A stretch of DNA of 64,000 nt from Chara braunii (taxonomy: Eukaryota > Streptophyta > Charophyceae > Charales > Characeae): contig BFEA01000452.1 of assembly GCA_003427395.1 (NCBI GenBank), forward strand, positions 754,245 through 818,244, written 5' to 3'. This document shows, one piece after another, positions 12,500-24,740 of the stretch (positions are counted from its first letter, which is position 1; each line of letters starts with the position of its first letter). The position numbers and the translations under genes are program-made. Under the pieces are notes generated by a model. That model ran no database searches, had not been told where the DNA came from, and was given only the letters and a program-made list of their open reading frames with translations.

Positions 12500-12900
12500 T
12501 AGCGGTTAATGGAAGGTTAAAAATTCGAGGTTTTTCGCCACGTCGCTACAAGCAATGTTGTCGAAACTTTTGCGAACAAACTATGCAGGGTCATAATACA
12601 AACATAAAAAAAACAATCAGGCAAAAAAAAAACGAAAAAATCAAACTCAAGAGCACTATAAATCCCTATTTGGAGTAGCTTTCAGAGTTCGCCAAAACTT
12701 TTTTCGAGTCTGGTGTTTTTGCTAAGTTTTTTGTTACTGCTTCAAATACGGCGAAACTGAATACAGATATACCCTAAAGCACATATATAACAAGCAAAAA
12801 AAAAAACTGAGAAAAAAGTAAAAATTGAGGGAAATATGACAGTTTTGGTGAAAAATTCTCCAAAATTCGCCGAATTTTTTGCCTTCCATTAACCGCCTAT
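12500..12900. mobile_element. Small TIR element (MITE-like)
   Basis: Left end TAGCGGTTAATGGAAGG and right end (reverse complement) ATAGGCGGTTAATGGAAGG form terminal inverted repeats. Both continue into a related "AAAATTCG" stretch. The interior is A/T-rich and non-coding. No unambiguous target-site duplication is visible. Confidence 0.6.
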
Positions 12901-13805
12901 CGGTCCAAGTATATTCCCTAGGGAGAATACTTTTCGAACTTGTGGCTGGTTACGTTTTGGCAGTTTGGACATGCCTTAGCAAACCCGAATAAGAGATGGT
13001 ATGTCTTTCTCTTTCTTTTCCATTTGGAATTTTTGCATAGTCCAGAGGGGAAATTTTGGCGCGGGGATCGTACAGAATGGCATTTAATTTTTGAATTTCA
13101 GTAGGTTGTGCGGTAGCTCGTATGTACAAACGGGATTTTTTTTCGGAATAAGGACTTTAATTAGCATAGGATTTTTGGTTCGTGGCATTCTGCTTAGGCG
13201 CGAAGTTCAATTGAAATTTGCTTCTTGCTCACGTGGGTAGTCTTTCCCACTATCTTTCTCCTCGCCTTAATTTTGTTCTTAATTGTCATTTAACGTTCTT
13301 CCTGTTCTTAATTTTCGAGAGTAAATACCTTTCCTCCCCCTCTGCTCTTTTTGGTGCACGACCATCTTCCTGCTTCTTTTTTTTTTATCGGTGGAGACGA
13401 TGCAATCGGAATCCATATGTGAAATGTCGTTGTCCCCCACGTTGTGATCCAGGTATGCAGCTCGTGGGCACTGCTTGCCCTACTTCTCGCCTAACTCTGG
13501 TTATCTCATGCATGTGTTCCTCGCTATAAATTTTGAAACCGCAATTTTATCTTTATTTAATCGAAACTTTTGGAGTTAGCGCAATCCAGAGGATCGGCTA
13601 GCTGGTTGCAAGTATTACTGAGAGTAAAGAATTCAACGATCTGACGGGTTGGTGGTGATCGTCCACAGTTGACACATCGTCGTAACGGACTGTGGGGCAT
13701 GGGTGAAACCGGCTTGAGTGATTGGACTAAGAAGGGAGTTGGCTTTGGGTAGTTAGTGGGTGTGAGGTTGTAGACTGCCTGCAACGAGTTTGGAAGTAGG
13801 TTGAG

Positions 13806-13863
<58 letters not shown>

Positions 13864-15984
13864 AATGATCTGGTTGTAATTTGGAATTTTATAAGTCGGA
13901 ATTTAATGTATTATCGGATTATCCTCTCGTCTTTTTATTTTTGTCATGTTTATTCTGATCTTGTTTTTTCTTCTTCGGAAATGCATGGATCCCACAACTG
14001 AAAGGATGTTTTTTCCCCCCATACTCAACTTATTTTGACGATTCTATCATAGAGTTGTAAATGTGGATGTACGTGTGAGTGTTATTTGCTGCCTATATAG
14101 GAAATTCGGATGAATGCATATGACATTTTCGCATTGTAGAGTATGTATGCAACAAGGCCCAAACTGACAGTTCAAATTGAGAATTATAGTGTGGTAGAAG
14201 TTTGTTGTCTTGCATTGATAGTAGATCTTGCTTTGTCAAATAGGATCAGGCTCCTTTTTGTGTGTTGCCATAGGGTGCATGGGATATGGATTTTGGTATT
14301 GCATTTTCAACTACGAAACGATACCTCCGTATATGCAACAAGCCACGATATCCCTGACGAGATCCATCTCCTTTCCCGTACCACTTGGCACTCGATCAGA
14401 GAATAGGTATGTGAGCGAGACACCTATCATACTCTTGCTCATGCAAGTGCCTCCTTTCAGTACCCTGATCAATCTCGCTACTACTCGACGTTGGACGCGT
14501 TCGGGTTTGTCGTTATAGATATAAAGTTTCCTCCGTAGTTCATCCTTCTTCCCTATTACGAGCAAGTTGTGGTACGGTGGCGAGCTATTGCCCCAAGGTG
14601 GTGTTGCACACAATTTTTAGAGTGTGAGCGAGTAGAGGTTGGCCAATACCGCGATTTTCTTTACCGAGGTCCCAATAATAAGAACTCTGAGGAGAAGCTT
14701 CTAGTCCATGACCTTCGCATTTGATCCCAGACTCAACAAATCTCAAAGGCACCACGTGGCGGAAAAATGGATAGGCACGTGTATCCACTCCATCGTTTGT
14801 CGATCTGGCAAGTCAAAGTCTTGGACGATCCAACGGAACTGGTGCCGAAATGCATGATCCCGTGGTTTCGCGCAGTAGATCCGTGAGGAGACAACCCGAC
14901 ACGATGAACGTCATTCAAACATAAAATCATAATTGGGCCAATGTCACACAAAATTAGAATGAAAACCAGAATCAGGTTGCTAACGTGCAAGCCACTCATC
15001 CAGTGTCAGCTCACAATCCTGCGGATTTGCACAGATTCAGCCTCCAGTCGCCACTTTCACCCTCTTCATGTGCGAACCCAAACACTTTCTATCGGGGGCA
15101 TGACTCACCGTCTTTTGAGCACAATAGTATACAAATGAGGAAACAAGGACCAACATCCCTAAATTAGTGTGGTGGTTTTGACTAATCAATGGTTCGCCAA
15201 CGACAACTGGGTGAATGTATAAATTTTCAAAAGGGATCTTTTCAATCGGTTTAACTATATACACGCAGAACACACGTTATTTATGATCAAAGCCTGGGTA
15301 TAGAGACCCCTCAAGTTATTTTAAGATTACCGCAGTAGGTCGTTTACTTATAAAGTCTCAAAGGGACGAAAAAGAAGAACATGATCTAACCATCAGTAGG
15401 CTAAGGAGCAATGTGATGTGGATCAAAGTTCAAAAACAGTTTCCTGTAACAAATCATGAATGTGACAAAACAGATGAAATAAAATTCACCACACATGTTT
15501 TCGAAAACTGAAGATTAGACAAAGGATGGTGAGGTAAAGCAGAGTTTGCCGCATTACAAAATAGATATGAGGACATAGGGTTGGTGGCAGGGTTCGTCAC
15601 GTATCAGGAAAAAGACAGTCATAGCATGTTATCATTTACCTGTCATACCTCCTCCTACCCTGCATGATACTGCCTCATCATCTATCCTGATTGGTATGTA
15701 CTCGAGCGAGTTCTCAACTGCACGACCTCCTCTAGTTTTCTTATAACCCTTCGACCCTCGCGGCCGAAGCATTTTTATTTGTACTAACCCTTAACTATTG
15801 TCGTACACGTTGTATCACTTCGTATGACCACTTAGCAACCTTGACCTCAATGGTCGAGAAGGTTGTTTCACGGCGTTGTCAAACAAATTCTCACTTTTCA
15901 CTCCAGACTGTTCCCGACACGACAAATGGTGTCGATACTATATCGGATGCAAAAATATCACAAAATACCTTTGTAAAGGTGTTT
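12901..15984. other. Unclassified, AT-rich region
   Basis: A (GA)n microsatellite lies at 13806-13860. Short frames exist on both strands, none with recognisable domains. I can identify neither genes nor known repeats here. Confidence 0.4.
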
Positions 15985-17720
15985 GCTCCTACATCGTCAC
16001 TTTCATCTTTGTGTATTCAAGCTTGGGAGTGATATTTTCTCACTCTCTCTCTATGTTTTGTCAATTTTCTCACTTAGTTGTAAATCGTTACTTGTATCTT
16101 TGCTCATTTTAGTGTTGAGAGCATCTTTCCTTCATGCATTCTTCATTTCCTTACTTGGTTGTAAATCACCACTTTAATCTTTGTGTTTACAAGCTTGGGA
16201 GTTAAATTTTCCCTCTCTCTTCATGTTTTGTTTATTTTTTCACTTGGTTGTGAATCATTACTTGTATTTTTGCTCATTTTAGCGTTGAGAGCATCTTTCC
16301 TTCATGCATTATCAATTTCTTCACTTGGTTGTAAATCGTCACTTTCATCTTTGTGTTTCAAGTTTGGGAGTGAGATTTTCTCACTCTCTTTTCATGTTTT
16401 GTCTATTTTTTCACTTAGTTGTAAATAATTTTTTATATATTTTGTTCATTCTAGTATTGAGAACATTTTTCCTTCATATATTCTTCATTTCCTCATTTAG
16501 TGGTAAATCACCACTTTATTTTTTTGTTTTAAAGCTTAAGAGTAAGGTTCTCTCACTCTCTTTCCATGTTTTGTCAATTTTCCTACTTACTTGTAAATCG
16601 TTGCTTGTATCTTTTCTCATTCTAGTATTGAGAACATTTTTCCTTCATTCATTATCCATTTTCTCACTTAGTTCATTAATCTTTGTGATTTCAAGCATCG
16701 GAGTGAGATTCTCTTAATCTGTTTTCATGTTTTGTTCATTTTCCTACCTGGTTGTAAATGGCTACTCGTATCTTTGCTCCTTCTAGTGTTAATAATATTT
16801 TGTTTTCATGCATTGTCCATTTCTTCACTTGGTTGTAAATTGTCACTTTCATCTTTGTGTTTTCAAGCTTGGGAGTGAGATTATCACACTTTTTCTCCAT
16901 GTTTTATCCATTTTTTCCCATAGTTGTAAATCGGTACTTGTATCCTTGCTCATTCTATTGTTGAGAGCATCTTTCCTTCATCCATTCTTCATTTCCTCAC
17001 TTGGTTGTAAATCGTCACTTTCATCTTTGTGTTTTCAAGTTTGGGAGTGAGATTTTCTCACTCGCTTTCCATGTTTTGTCAATTTATCCAGTTAGTTGTA
17101 AATCCCTGCTTGTATCTTTGTTCATTCTAGTGTGGAGAGCATATTTCCTTCATGTATTGTCCATTTCCTTACTTGGTAGTCAATCGTCAATTTCATATTT
17201 GTGTTTTCAAGCTTGGGAGCGAGATTCTCTCACTCTCTTTCCATGTTTTGTCAATTTTCTCACTTGGTTGAAAATCGTTGCTTGTATGTTTGCTCATTCT
17301 AGTGTTGAGAGTGTCTTTCCTTCATGCATTGTCAATTTTCCAACTTCGTAATAAATTATCACTTTTTTCTTTGTGTTTTCAAGCTTGGGAGTTAGATTCT
17401 CTCACTCTCTCTCCATGTTTCGTCTATTTTCCCACATGGTTGTAAATCACTTCTTATATCTTTGCTCAATCTAGTGTTGGGAGCATCCTTCCTTCATGCA
17501 TTGCTTATTTCCTCGCTTGGTTGAAGAATGTCACTTTCATCTTTGTGTTTTCAAGCTTGAGAGGAAGATTCTCTCACTCTCTCACCTTGTTTTGTCCATC
17601 TTCCCGCTTGGTTGTAAATCGCTACTTGTATTCATGATCACCCTAGTGTGGAGAGCATTTTTTTCTCCATGAATTGCCCTCTTAGTCAGTTGGTTGTGAA
17701 TCGCTATTTTGATCTTTAAC
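15985..17720 (+). repeat. Satellite array, ~170 bp unit, about 10 copies
   Basis: The block "GTGTTGAGAGCATCTTTCC" or close variants recurs at about 16115, 16285, 16457, 16628, 16790, 16961, 17132, 17305, 17476 and 17647, a spacing of 168-173 bp. Each unit is two related half-units, both starting "TTGTAAATCG". One continues with "TCACTTTCATCTTTGTG", the other with "TTACTTGTATCTTTGCTC". The open frames across it are by-products of the periodicity. Confidence 0.9.
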
Positions 17721-18487
17721 TACACTAGTCATGTGTGAATGTTTGATCTTCTATAACTCGTGCATATGTTGGTTCTGTGTTGGACGATGTTCCACATCGC
17801 TCATGGATGTCCCCACCAGTCATATGTATGTGGTAGGACTCTGTGTTTGTAACAATTCNCCCCCCCCCCTCGTCCTCTATTTGAACAACACTTTACACCC
17901 CCCCCGTGATTTGTTTGATCACAACTTCAACAACCCCCCCAGTGCTCTATTTGAACACAAAGATGAAGATTAGGTAGACTGCGACTGCTGCTGCTGCTGC
18001 TGTTGCTGATGATGATGAAGATGACTGCCGCTACTATTGCTGATGCCTGGTCAAGTGTTTGGTTGTTGCTATTGCCGAGAACCGTTGTTTGGGACCACGA
18101 CCAACAACCGATCAAAAAAACGATCTACTAACTGCGCAACCCGGGGGTGCTGAAAATCAACCCCATCAAAAGAAGGGATATGGGGGCTGGGATATGATAA
18201 ACCCTATATCCTAGGCATAGGTAGATGACCTCCAAAATCCCAGACCATCTAAGTCTATTTTCCCACAAAAGCGAAAAATGGAATCTGGCGGGCGATGCCC
18301 AAAATAGGCAAGTAGGGTCAAACGGCGACGGAATGAGGTCCCATTTTAGAAGGGTCATCGGTAGGGTTTATACAAGGGGCCTGTGAAGTTACAAGGTCAT
18401 CTGACGTCGTTTAGGCAGCAAACACAGATTTGATAAATCTGAGTAATCCGTGATCTGAGTTTTTTTTGCAAGTCCGAGTCTCTGCTG

Positions 18488-18491
<4 letters not shown>
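17721..18491. other. No recognised gene
   Basis: C-rich homopolymer patches (17858-17942) include one ambiguous base. A CTG/GAT trinucleotide-rich patch follows (17980-18035). The rest is unassigned. Confidence 0.4.
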
Positions 18492-18523
<32 letters not shown>

Positions 18524-18581
18524 AAATGCTCCAATCTATTCGTGGGAAGAAGCATGTGCTGAGAACCGGGCCCAGCGTCCC
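18492..18581 (-). mobile_element. LINE/SINE 3' tail with poly-A (copy B, minus)
   Basis: On the minus strand it reads GGGACGCTGGGCCCGGTTCT, then CCCACGAATAGATTGGAGC, then a poly-A tract (poly-T at 18492-18518). It is a 5'-truncated copy of the tail family defined at 49953-50097. Confidence 0.65.
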
Positions 18582-18817
18582 ATATCGAATTGTACAGATC
18601 ATTAAGAATATTTGAGAACATTTTAAAGATCATTTGAGATACCGGGGCCATTACCCGGCTTCGGCTGTGATCAGTCTGTGAATATTTATGACGTATTAAG
18701 AAACTACTCATGCAGTAGCCTGCCACAAAGGTCCTACGAATGCTCACCACCGTCAGAATTCCTAACAAGCGCTTCTAAGACTTTCCAACACAGTCTTACT
18801 CCCTGTTGAGCTCTTCA

Positions 18818-19420
18818 AGGCTCCACCCTGCTAAGTTACAGGGCAAAACAACTCGCCCCAACTCCGACCAGTGTCGCTCCAGCAACAAACCTTGGTTGTC
18901 CCTTGGGAAGCCCACCCCAAAGTATCCCCAGATCTTTCTACTAGGCCTCACGCTTCTGCATCAGCAGGTTACAGGGCAACACCCCAGCACCGGCCAGCGT
19001 CGTTCTCGCATCGAACAACCACAGATCACTGAGTATAACCGATTAGATGGGTTGCTAAGAGTCCCTAGAGTCCTAAGACATTTATAAGAACCACCTACAG
19101 ATCAAATAGGTGAAACCTATTCATTCCACCTACGACCACCACCAGCATGACTGTTTTCAGCACGAAACGAAGCTCTTCCAGGCCTCATGCTTCCATCAGG
19201 TTAGGTTACAGAGTTGCACCACCATGCTCCAGCACCGACCAACGTTGCTCCAGTTACGACCCCCGATGACCACTGAGACTGCCCCCGCACACAGCCCCCC
19301 AGAGCTCTCTACCAGGCCTCACACCCCCACTAAACTAGGTCCCAGAGTTGCGCCACCTGGCTCCGGCTCCGGCCAGCGTTGCTCCAACATCGGTCTTCGA
19401 GGGCCACCGAATTTTCAACC
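18818..19420 (+). repeat. Degenerate tandem repeat, C-rich
   Basis: Loosely repeated units contain "CAGGCCTCAC", "GGTTACAGRG" and "ACCGRCCARCGTYGCTCC", at about 18830, 18950, 19190 and 19310. The plus-strand frames 18806-19087 and 19110-19505 follow this repeat and have no recognisable domain. Confidence 0.5.
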
Positions 19421-20040
19421 ACCCTTCGCAGGATCACAAATGAATTGTCAGATAGCACCTATTCCTGCAATCTCTTCGAGTGGCAAACCAAATGAAAAGA
19501 AATAGTGAACTTAATCTACATGACAGAGTTATTCAAGAAAGACCGCCCCTCCCTCCCCCTACCACTCCCCCCTCAGCCCTACACTGCCTCCGCCGAGGTG
19601 AGTCACCCACTCTCCGTCGGCCCCAATATAGGACCAACCCCTACCCCCCTTTCCCCAGGAGCACGCAGTTCCCCCCCCAACCCCTTGCCCATTTCTGCCT
19701 CCGCCGGGACTGATATTGACCCACACACCAGCCCCTGCCCCAGAATAGGGCAACCCCCTACTCCGCCCCTACTTTCTGTGAGACATTCACCCCCCACCTT
19801 GTGATGCCCCTGCAAGATGGAGCTCCCCCCTCCCCCTTCCTACCGTTTAACCTTCCGGGAACGATCCAATCGCAAATTTCTGAAAGTCATTATGAAGAAA
19901 GGTAGATGATTTTTTTTTTTTGATTTTGTTGATGACGACGAAAAGCACCCTAAAAATGATGTTAATGAGAATGACGGTGACAACCAACTCACCTGCTGAT
20001 GTGAACGACAAACAATGCCTTGAAGAGCAAACATCTAATG
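19421..20040. other. C-rich non-coding stretch
   Basis: C/CT-rich sequence (19540-19840) with no recognisable coding content. A short poly-T tract lies at 19911-19921. Confidence 0.4.
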
Positions 20041-20199
20041 ATGACAAACTGATGATGATGGTGATGATGATGATGGTGATGTGAATGAGACCGAATGATG
20101 TTGATGACCCTATGATTACAAAAAGATGATGATAATGATGATACTGATGATGTTGATGACGATGCTGATAATGATGATGATGAATTTGATGATGATGAC

Positions 20200-20230
<31 letters not shown>

Positions 20231-20320
20231 GTACGCCGCGCCCTATGATGGCAACAAGATGATGATGGTGCTGATGACGAGCACCTTTGATGATAACCTA
20301 ATAATGATGATGATGATAAA

Positions 20321-20363
<43 letters not shown>

Positions 20364-20690
20364 GCAAAGCCCTATGATGACGTCAAGTTTTGCCACCCGT
20401 GCCATCTGATGGAGAGAAATTTGACGATGGTGATACAACAGTGAGTAACGAGCAGCTCCCCTGATGCACGACTCCTTGATAGTAGTAATAATATTAGCGC
20501 CGAACAGGAGTAAAGGCATACGTTTGATGATGACGACAAGCAATATCCTGATGCTGATGATGGTGATGACGAGCAGCGACCTGATGATGATGTCAAATCA
20601 CGCCTTGTTGCTGATGATAGTGACGAGCAGAACCCTAATGATAATGACGCCGATGCTAGTGTTGGTGGTGATCAGCGAGAGTGTCGTCGA
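20041..20690. repeat. GAT-rich (trinucleotide) block
   Basis: Long runs of GAT/ATG triplets with interspersed degenerate units ("GATGACGAGCA", "ACCTGATGATGATG"). Poly-Ile and poly-Ser frames on the minus strand are artefacts of the repeat. Confidence 0.85.
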
Positions 20691-21300
20691 TGACAGAGAT
20701 GTATGCAAAAAAACCGAAATCAACGCATTCGATATCGCCTCCACTCCTCCTCCTGCTCCACGTAAGCACAGGCTCCTCCTTTCTGTCCGCGTCATACCAA
20801 CCGCCTACCACAACACTACGCAGACGAAGGAGTAGAAGCCATAAGAAAACTGAAATTCTCAAGGAGACCCACCTCTTGTTCAAGGCAAGTTCCCCTTCAC
20901 CCAACGTGCTGACCTGTAACACCACTGGATGAAGCGCAAAGCCGGAGATGGCACCGAAGTGCTTTCAAAAGGCAGGCAACACCTAGTCACGCTCCATCCT
21001 CCTGCCCTCCCGCTGTCCGATCTCTACTTCATCACTACCCCATCACCAACGTGCCGACACGTCAAAAATGTCCACGTCATACCCAACCGCCACTTCGCAC
21101 TCGTGTGTTTCCAACCTGTAGGGTGCCACGGACTGCCCTTGTGAGAGTGTCAACCCAGCAGGGCGCAGCGCTCTCGAAAGCACTGCACCCCATCTGGTCG
21201 ACTCGTTGATCTCCTCTCTGCTGCAAATCTGAATTCCGGAAATTTGAGTTTTCTGATGGTTCGGATGGTGGGAAAACGCAAGCAGCACGAGACCGAAAGT

Positions 21301-21383
21301 TTAGGGACCACCTTCACACCTTCTCCCCCCTCCACCTCCTCCACCTTCTCCACCCATCCACCATAGCCAATCACCTTTACACC
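21301..21383. repeat. Isolated unit(s) of the ~54 bp minisatellite
   Basis: Shares "CACCCATCCACCATAGCCAA" with the array at 23160-25170. It stands alone, next to the poly-T of a minus-strand LINE tail, which suggests transfer alongside a retroposition event. Confidence 0.7.
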
Positions 21384-21504
21384 TTTTTTTTTTTTTGGAA
21401 TGCCAACGGTGGTACGAGAACCGCCAGGATTGAGGGTTTGTCGATCGAGCGGCACCATCTATTGATGGGGAGCTGCACTTGCTTGAAACCGGGTCCAACA
21501 TCCC
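21384..21504 (-). mobile_element. LINE/SINE 3' tail with poly-A (copy C, minus)
   Basis: The minus strand reads TTGGACCCGGTTTCAAGCAA, then GCAGCTCCCCATCAATAGAT, ending in poly-A (T tract 21384-21396). Same family as 49953-50097, in the version with the "CCATCAATAGATGG" block. Confidence 0.7.
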
Positions 21505-21819
21505 ATTTATACATCTCGTAGTTCAACGATCGTTGGTTATTGTTTCCTGGGGCTATGGTTATTTGTCTTGCTAGACCGAGAGTCCATCGTCCTATGAAGC
21601 TGCTAGAAACATCCATCCCTTTTTGGTGCGCCCACAATCTGTTAGCCCAACCCTGTTCAACAGCTCCCCAGTGGTGAGACGTTGCCTTCCACTTGCTCAC
21701 GGGACTGCATATCCCGTGGGACTGCATATCCCGTGGGACATGGGTATCCTGTTGCTTGGCAATAAACTCCCATCGCAATCTGAATGGTCCCCCTTTGCAA
21801 CCAATCTCTTATCGTATAT

Positions 21820-22190
21820 GAGATTGCAGGTCGTTATGCTGGCATGGAGAGCCCGATGCTCCTTTGAAAGAAAGGAGTGTCAGTTCGGACTGCTACAAGC
21901 CCAACAAGTAATAGAAGAGGAAATCAGGTCCCACACTTATGTGGCCTGAATTTTTTTTATTAAAGGTTACTAGGAGGAAAATGATCATACAATTAAAGAA
22001 ACTCTTAAGAAAGTCTACCTCCAGCTCTGGCAGGACCCGTATCAAATATATGCAGAGCTGGATGTTGGACTTAACATTCGTTGGAAGCACTGGACGAGCA
22101 CAAAACCCTCTTGGCAAAGAAGACCCTTCCACTTCTTCCTCATCCCCTATCTGCAACCCAACTTCGTGCTGGTAGCGTGATTTCTTCTGG
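21820..22190 (+). pseudogene. Coding-like relic, possibly LINE C-terminal region
   Basis: Plus-strand translation shows protein-like stretches ("MLAWRARCSFERKECQFG"; "IRWKHWTSTKPSWQRRP") broken by stops and frameshifts. The adjacent sequence carries LINE tails, so a decayed LINE is the simplest reading. I recognise no catalytic motif. Confidence 0.25.
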
Positions 22191-23159
22191 ACCTTTTCTG
22201 CAACATAGGCTCCTGCTGTCACTTTCCCCTGGGCGTGTCGAAGTCTCAGTCCCATCCTTCCTTCCTTCCCTCCCACTCCCCTCTCTTTTCCCCACCCTTA
22301 CCTCGCTGCACAACACACCATTTCGACGTATCACCACCCATAACCACAACACCTAGGCAAAAACGGGAGTGAGGAAGACCGGCAAAGACAGACGAGGACA
22401 GGCAATGGACTGCTCACAAGACACAACAACGAAGGAGAAGACTGAAAGGATAAAGGAAGAGAAGAAAGGTCATGAGGTATGGAGACAATGTACTTCTCTC
22501 AAGCAAGAACAACGAAGGACAAAAACGGAATGATACTGGAAAAAAACGGAGGTTAAACCTGGTACAATGACGCTAGGGAGGGAGAAAGGTGTGCCTCATG
22601 GTGCGCAACCACAACACTCCCCCTCCTGTCCGTGAAAAGGATGATGAAGTTGCCCCTATTTAATGCTCGAGCTTCCATCTCAAAGTTGGCTTAACGATCT
22701 GCATAAGGTGTCACTTAAAAGAGGAGATGACCCCACCTATGACGAAGGATTGCTTGGATGGTGAAAGTTGGAAGGATGACTACACTCGATCACCATGGTG
22801 GCTGGAAAGGTAATGACGAGACATACAGTGCGGATCTTCACAGTACCGAACAATTCCCCCAACCAGACAATTGTACAGGGATACGCATAATCCTCTATCA
22901 TTGACTCCAGTTATGTACGAGATTGGAGAGGGTATAGGTTTTGAAAGGATTAAGAACTTAGATGAATAGGCATAGTCCTCCCTCAATGAGTTGATTTCTA
23001 TTGCACTGCATTGCATTGCATCTCTAATCATCTTTGGGCAGACCTCCCAATAGATCCTCAAATCCGCAGATCTTTCGACTTGAAGGATCGAGCATCTGTT
23101 AAGTATGAAATGCATCGGATAGGCCAGGGTATAGGGTTTAAAGGGATTTAAAATGTCAT
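22191..23159. other. No recognised gene
   Basis: Purine-rich sequence at 22355-22560. The minus-strand frame 22780-23196 (138 codons) has no recognisable domain and partly contains short imperfect repeats. Confidence 0.35.
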
Positions 23160-23792
23160 ACAATGAAACAACCTTCACACCTTCTCCCTCTTCCACCTAC
23201 TTCACCCATCAACCATAGTCAGCCACCTCCACATCGCCTTCCTTCTCCACCTCCTTCACCCTATCCACCATAGCCAACCACATCCACTCCTTTCTCCTCC
23301 ACCTCCTTCACCCATCCACCATAGCCAATCATCTTCACACCTTCTCCCTCCTCCACCTCCTTTACCCATCCACCATAGCCAACCACCTCCACACCACCTT
23401 CCTCCTCCACCTCCACCCATCCACCATAGCCAACCGCCCTCACACCTTCTTCCTCCTCTACCTCCTTCACCCATCCACCATAGCCAACCTTCTCCACACC
23501 TCCTTCCTCCTCCACCTCCTTCACCCATCCACCATAGCCAACCACCTCCACTCCTTCGTCCTCCACCTCCTTCACCCATCCACCATAGCCAATCACCTTC
23601 ACACCTTCTCCCTCCTCCACTTCCTCCACCCATCCATGATAGCCTACCACCTCCACACCGCCTTCCTCCTCCTCCTGCTTCACCCATCAACCATAGCCAA
23701 TCACCTTCACACATTTTCCCTCCTCCACTTCCTTCACCCATCCACCATAGCCAACCACCTCCATACCACCTTCCTCCTCCACCTCCTTCACC
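23160..23792 (-). repeat. ~54 bp minisatellite, left block
   Basis: About 11-12 units built on "CCACCATAGCCAACCACCTC" and "CACCTCCTTCACCCAT". Because the unit is a multiple of three, the minus strand stays open in two frames. One frame reads repeated "GYGGWVKEVEEEG", the other "WLWWMGEGGGG". No host protein is recognised. Confidence 0.85.
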
Positions 23793-23961
23793 CTATGTTT
23801 CCCCCAGGCCGCGGCCGGGTTCGGCCACAGCCATGGCCGCTGGCCTAGGCCGCGGCCGATAAGTTCGACCGAGGCCACGGCCGATCGGGGAGGGGGTTTG
23901 GGGGGCGGGGAACGGGTTTCGAGTCGGGGGGGGGTCCCCTACCTCCTCGCAAAAAAAAAAA

Positions 23962-24371
23962 NNNNNNNNNNNNNNNNNNNNNNNNNNNNNNNNNNNNNNN
24001 NNNNNNNNNNNNNNNNNNNNNNNNNNNNNNNNNNNNNNNNNNNNNNNNNNNNNNNNNNNNNNNNNNNNNNNNNNNNNNNNNNNNNNNNNNNNNNNNNNNN
24101 NNNNNNNNNNNNNNNNNNNNNNNNNNNNNNNNNNNNNNNNNNNNNNNNNNNNNNNNNNNNNNNNNNNNNNNNNNNNNNNNNNNNNNNNNNNNNNNNNNNN
24201 NNNNNNNNNNNNNNNNNNNNNNNNNNNNNNNNNNNNNNNNNNNNNNNNNNNNNNNNNNNNNNNNNNNNNNNNNNNNNNNNNNNNNNNNNNNNNNNNNNNN
24301 NNNNNNNNNNNNNNNNNNNNNNNNNNNNNNNNNNNNNNNNNNNNNNNNNNNNNNNNNNNNNNNNNNNNNNN
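23962..24371. other. Assembly gap (410 N)
   Basis: Run of N between a poly-A tract and a (CA)n tract. Open frames spanning it are meaningless. Confidence 1.
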
Positions 24372-24416
<45 letters not shown>

Positions 24417-24434
24417 GCACACACACACACACAC
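24372..24434. repeat. (CA)n microsatellite at gap edge
   Basis: CA dinucleotides with two interruptions. This is a likely cause of the assembly gap. Confidence 0.95.
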
Positions 24435-24740
24435 ATACTTGCGAGGGGTTTCGAAGCGATATTTTTTTTCTTTTTCTTTTTTCTGTTTTTATTTTTTGTT
24501 ACGCAATAGAAAACAACAATGCCCCCAAAACAAATATGGGTGTGTAGGTTTTTTTTAGCCCTACATACCCATATATATATATATATTTTTTTTTTCATGC
24601 ATTAGAAAAAAAAATAAAAATCCTGCACTCAACTCGGCTGGTCGGCCTAGGCCGAACCGAGCCGAACCGAGCCGATTCGGCCATCGGCCGAGCCCGCGGC
24701 CGATTCGGACCCCCCGACCGCGGCCGGGCGTGCAACATAG

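Larger units (their letters stand above)
23793..24740. mobile_element. TIR insertion in the minisatellite, with assembly gap
   Basis: Left end CTATGTTTCCCCC, right end (reverse complement) CTATGTTGCACGC. GC-rich palindromic arms (GGCCGCGGCC) follow on both sides. CCTTCACC stands on both flanks (23785-23792, 24741-24748), as expected of an 8 bp target duplication, though the minisatellite itself contains that octamer. The interior holds the gap, (CA)n and poly-T/(TA)n tracts. No transposase is visible. Confidence 0.55.

Noticed and set aside
15985-17351. Multi-pass membrane protein suggested by the hydrophobic Phe/Leu/Ser repeats
   Set aside because: The frames follow the 170 bp satellite period, shift between frames and have no consistent start.
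20116-20543. Poly-Ile / poly-Ser frames
   Set aside because: By-products of the GAT trinucleotide block.
23793-24598. Long frames spanning the N run
   Set aside because: They consist largely of unknown residues and cross an assembly gap.
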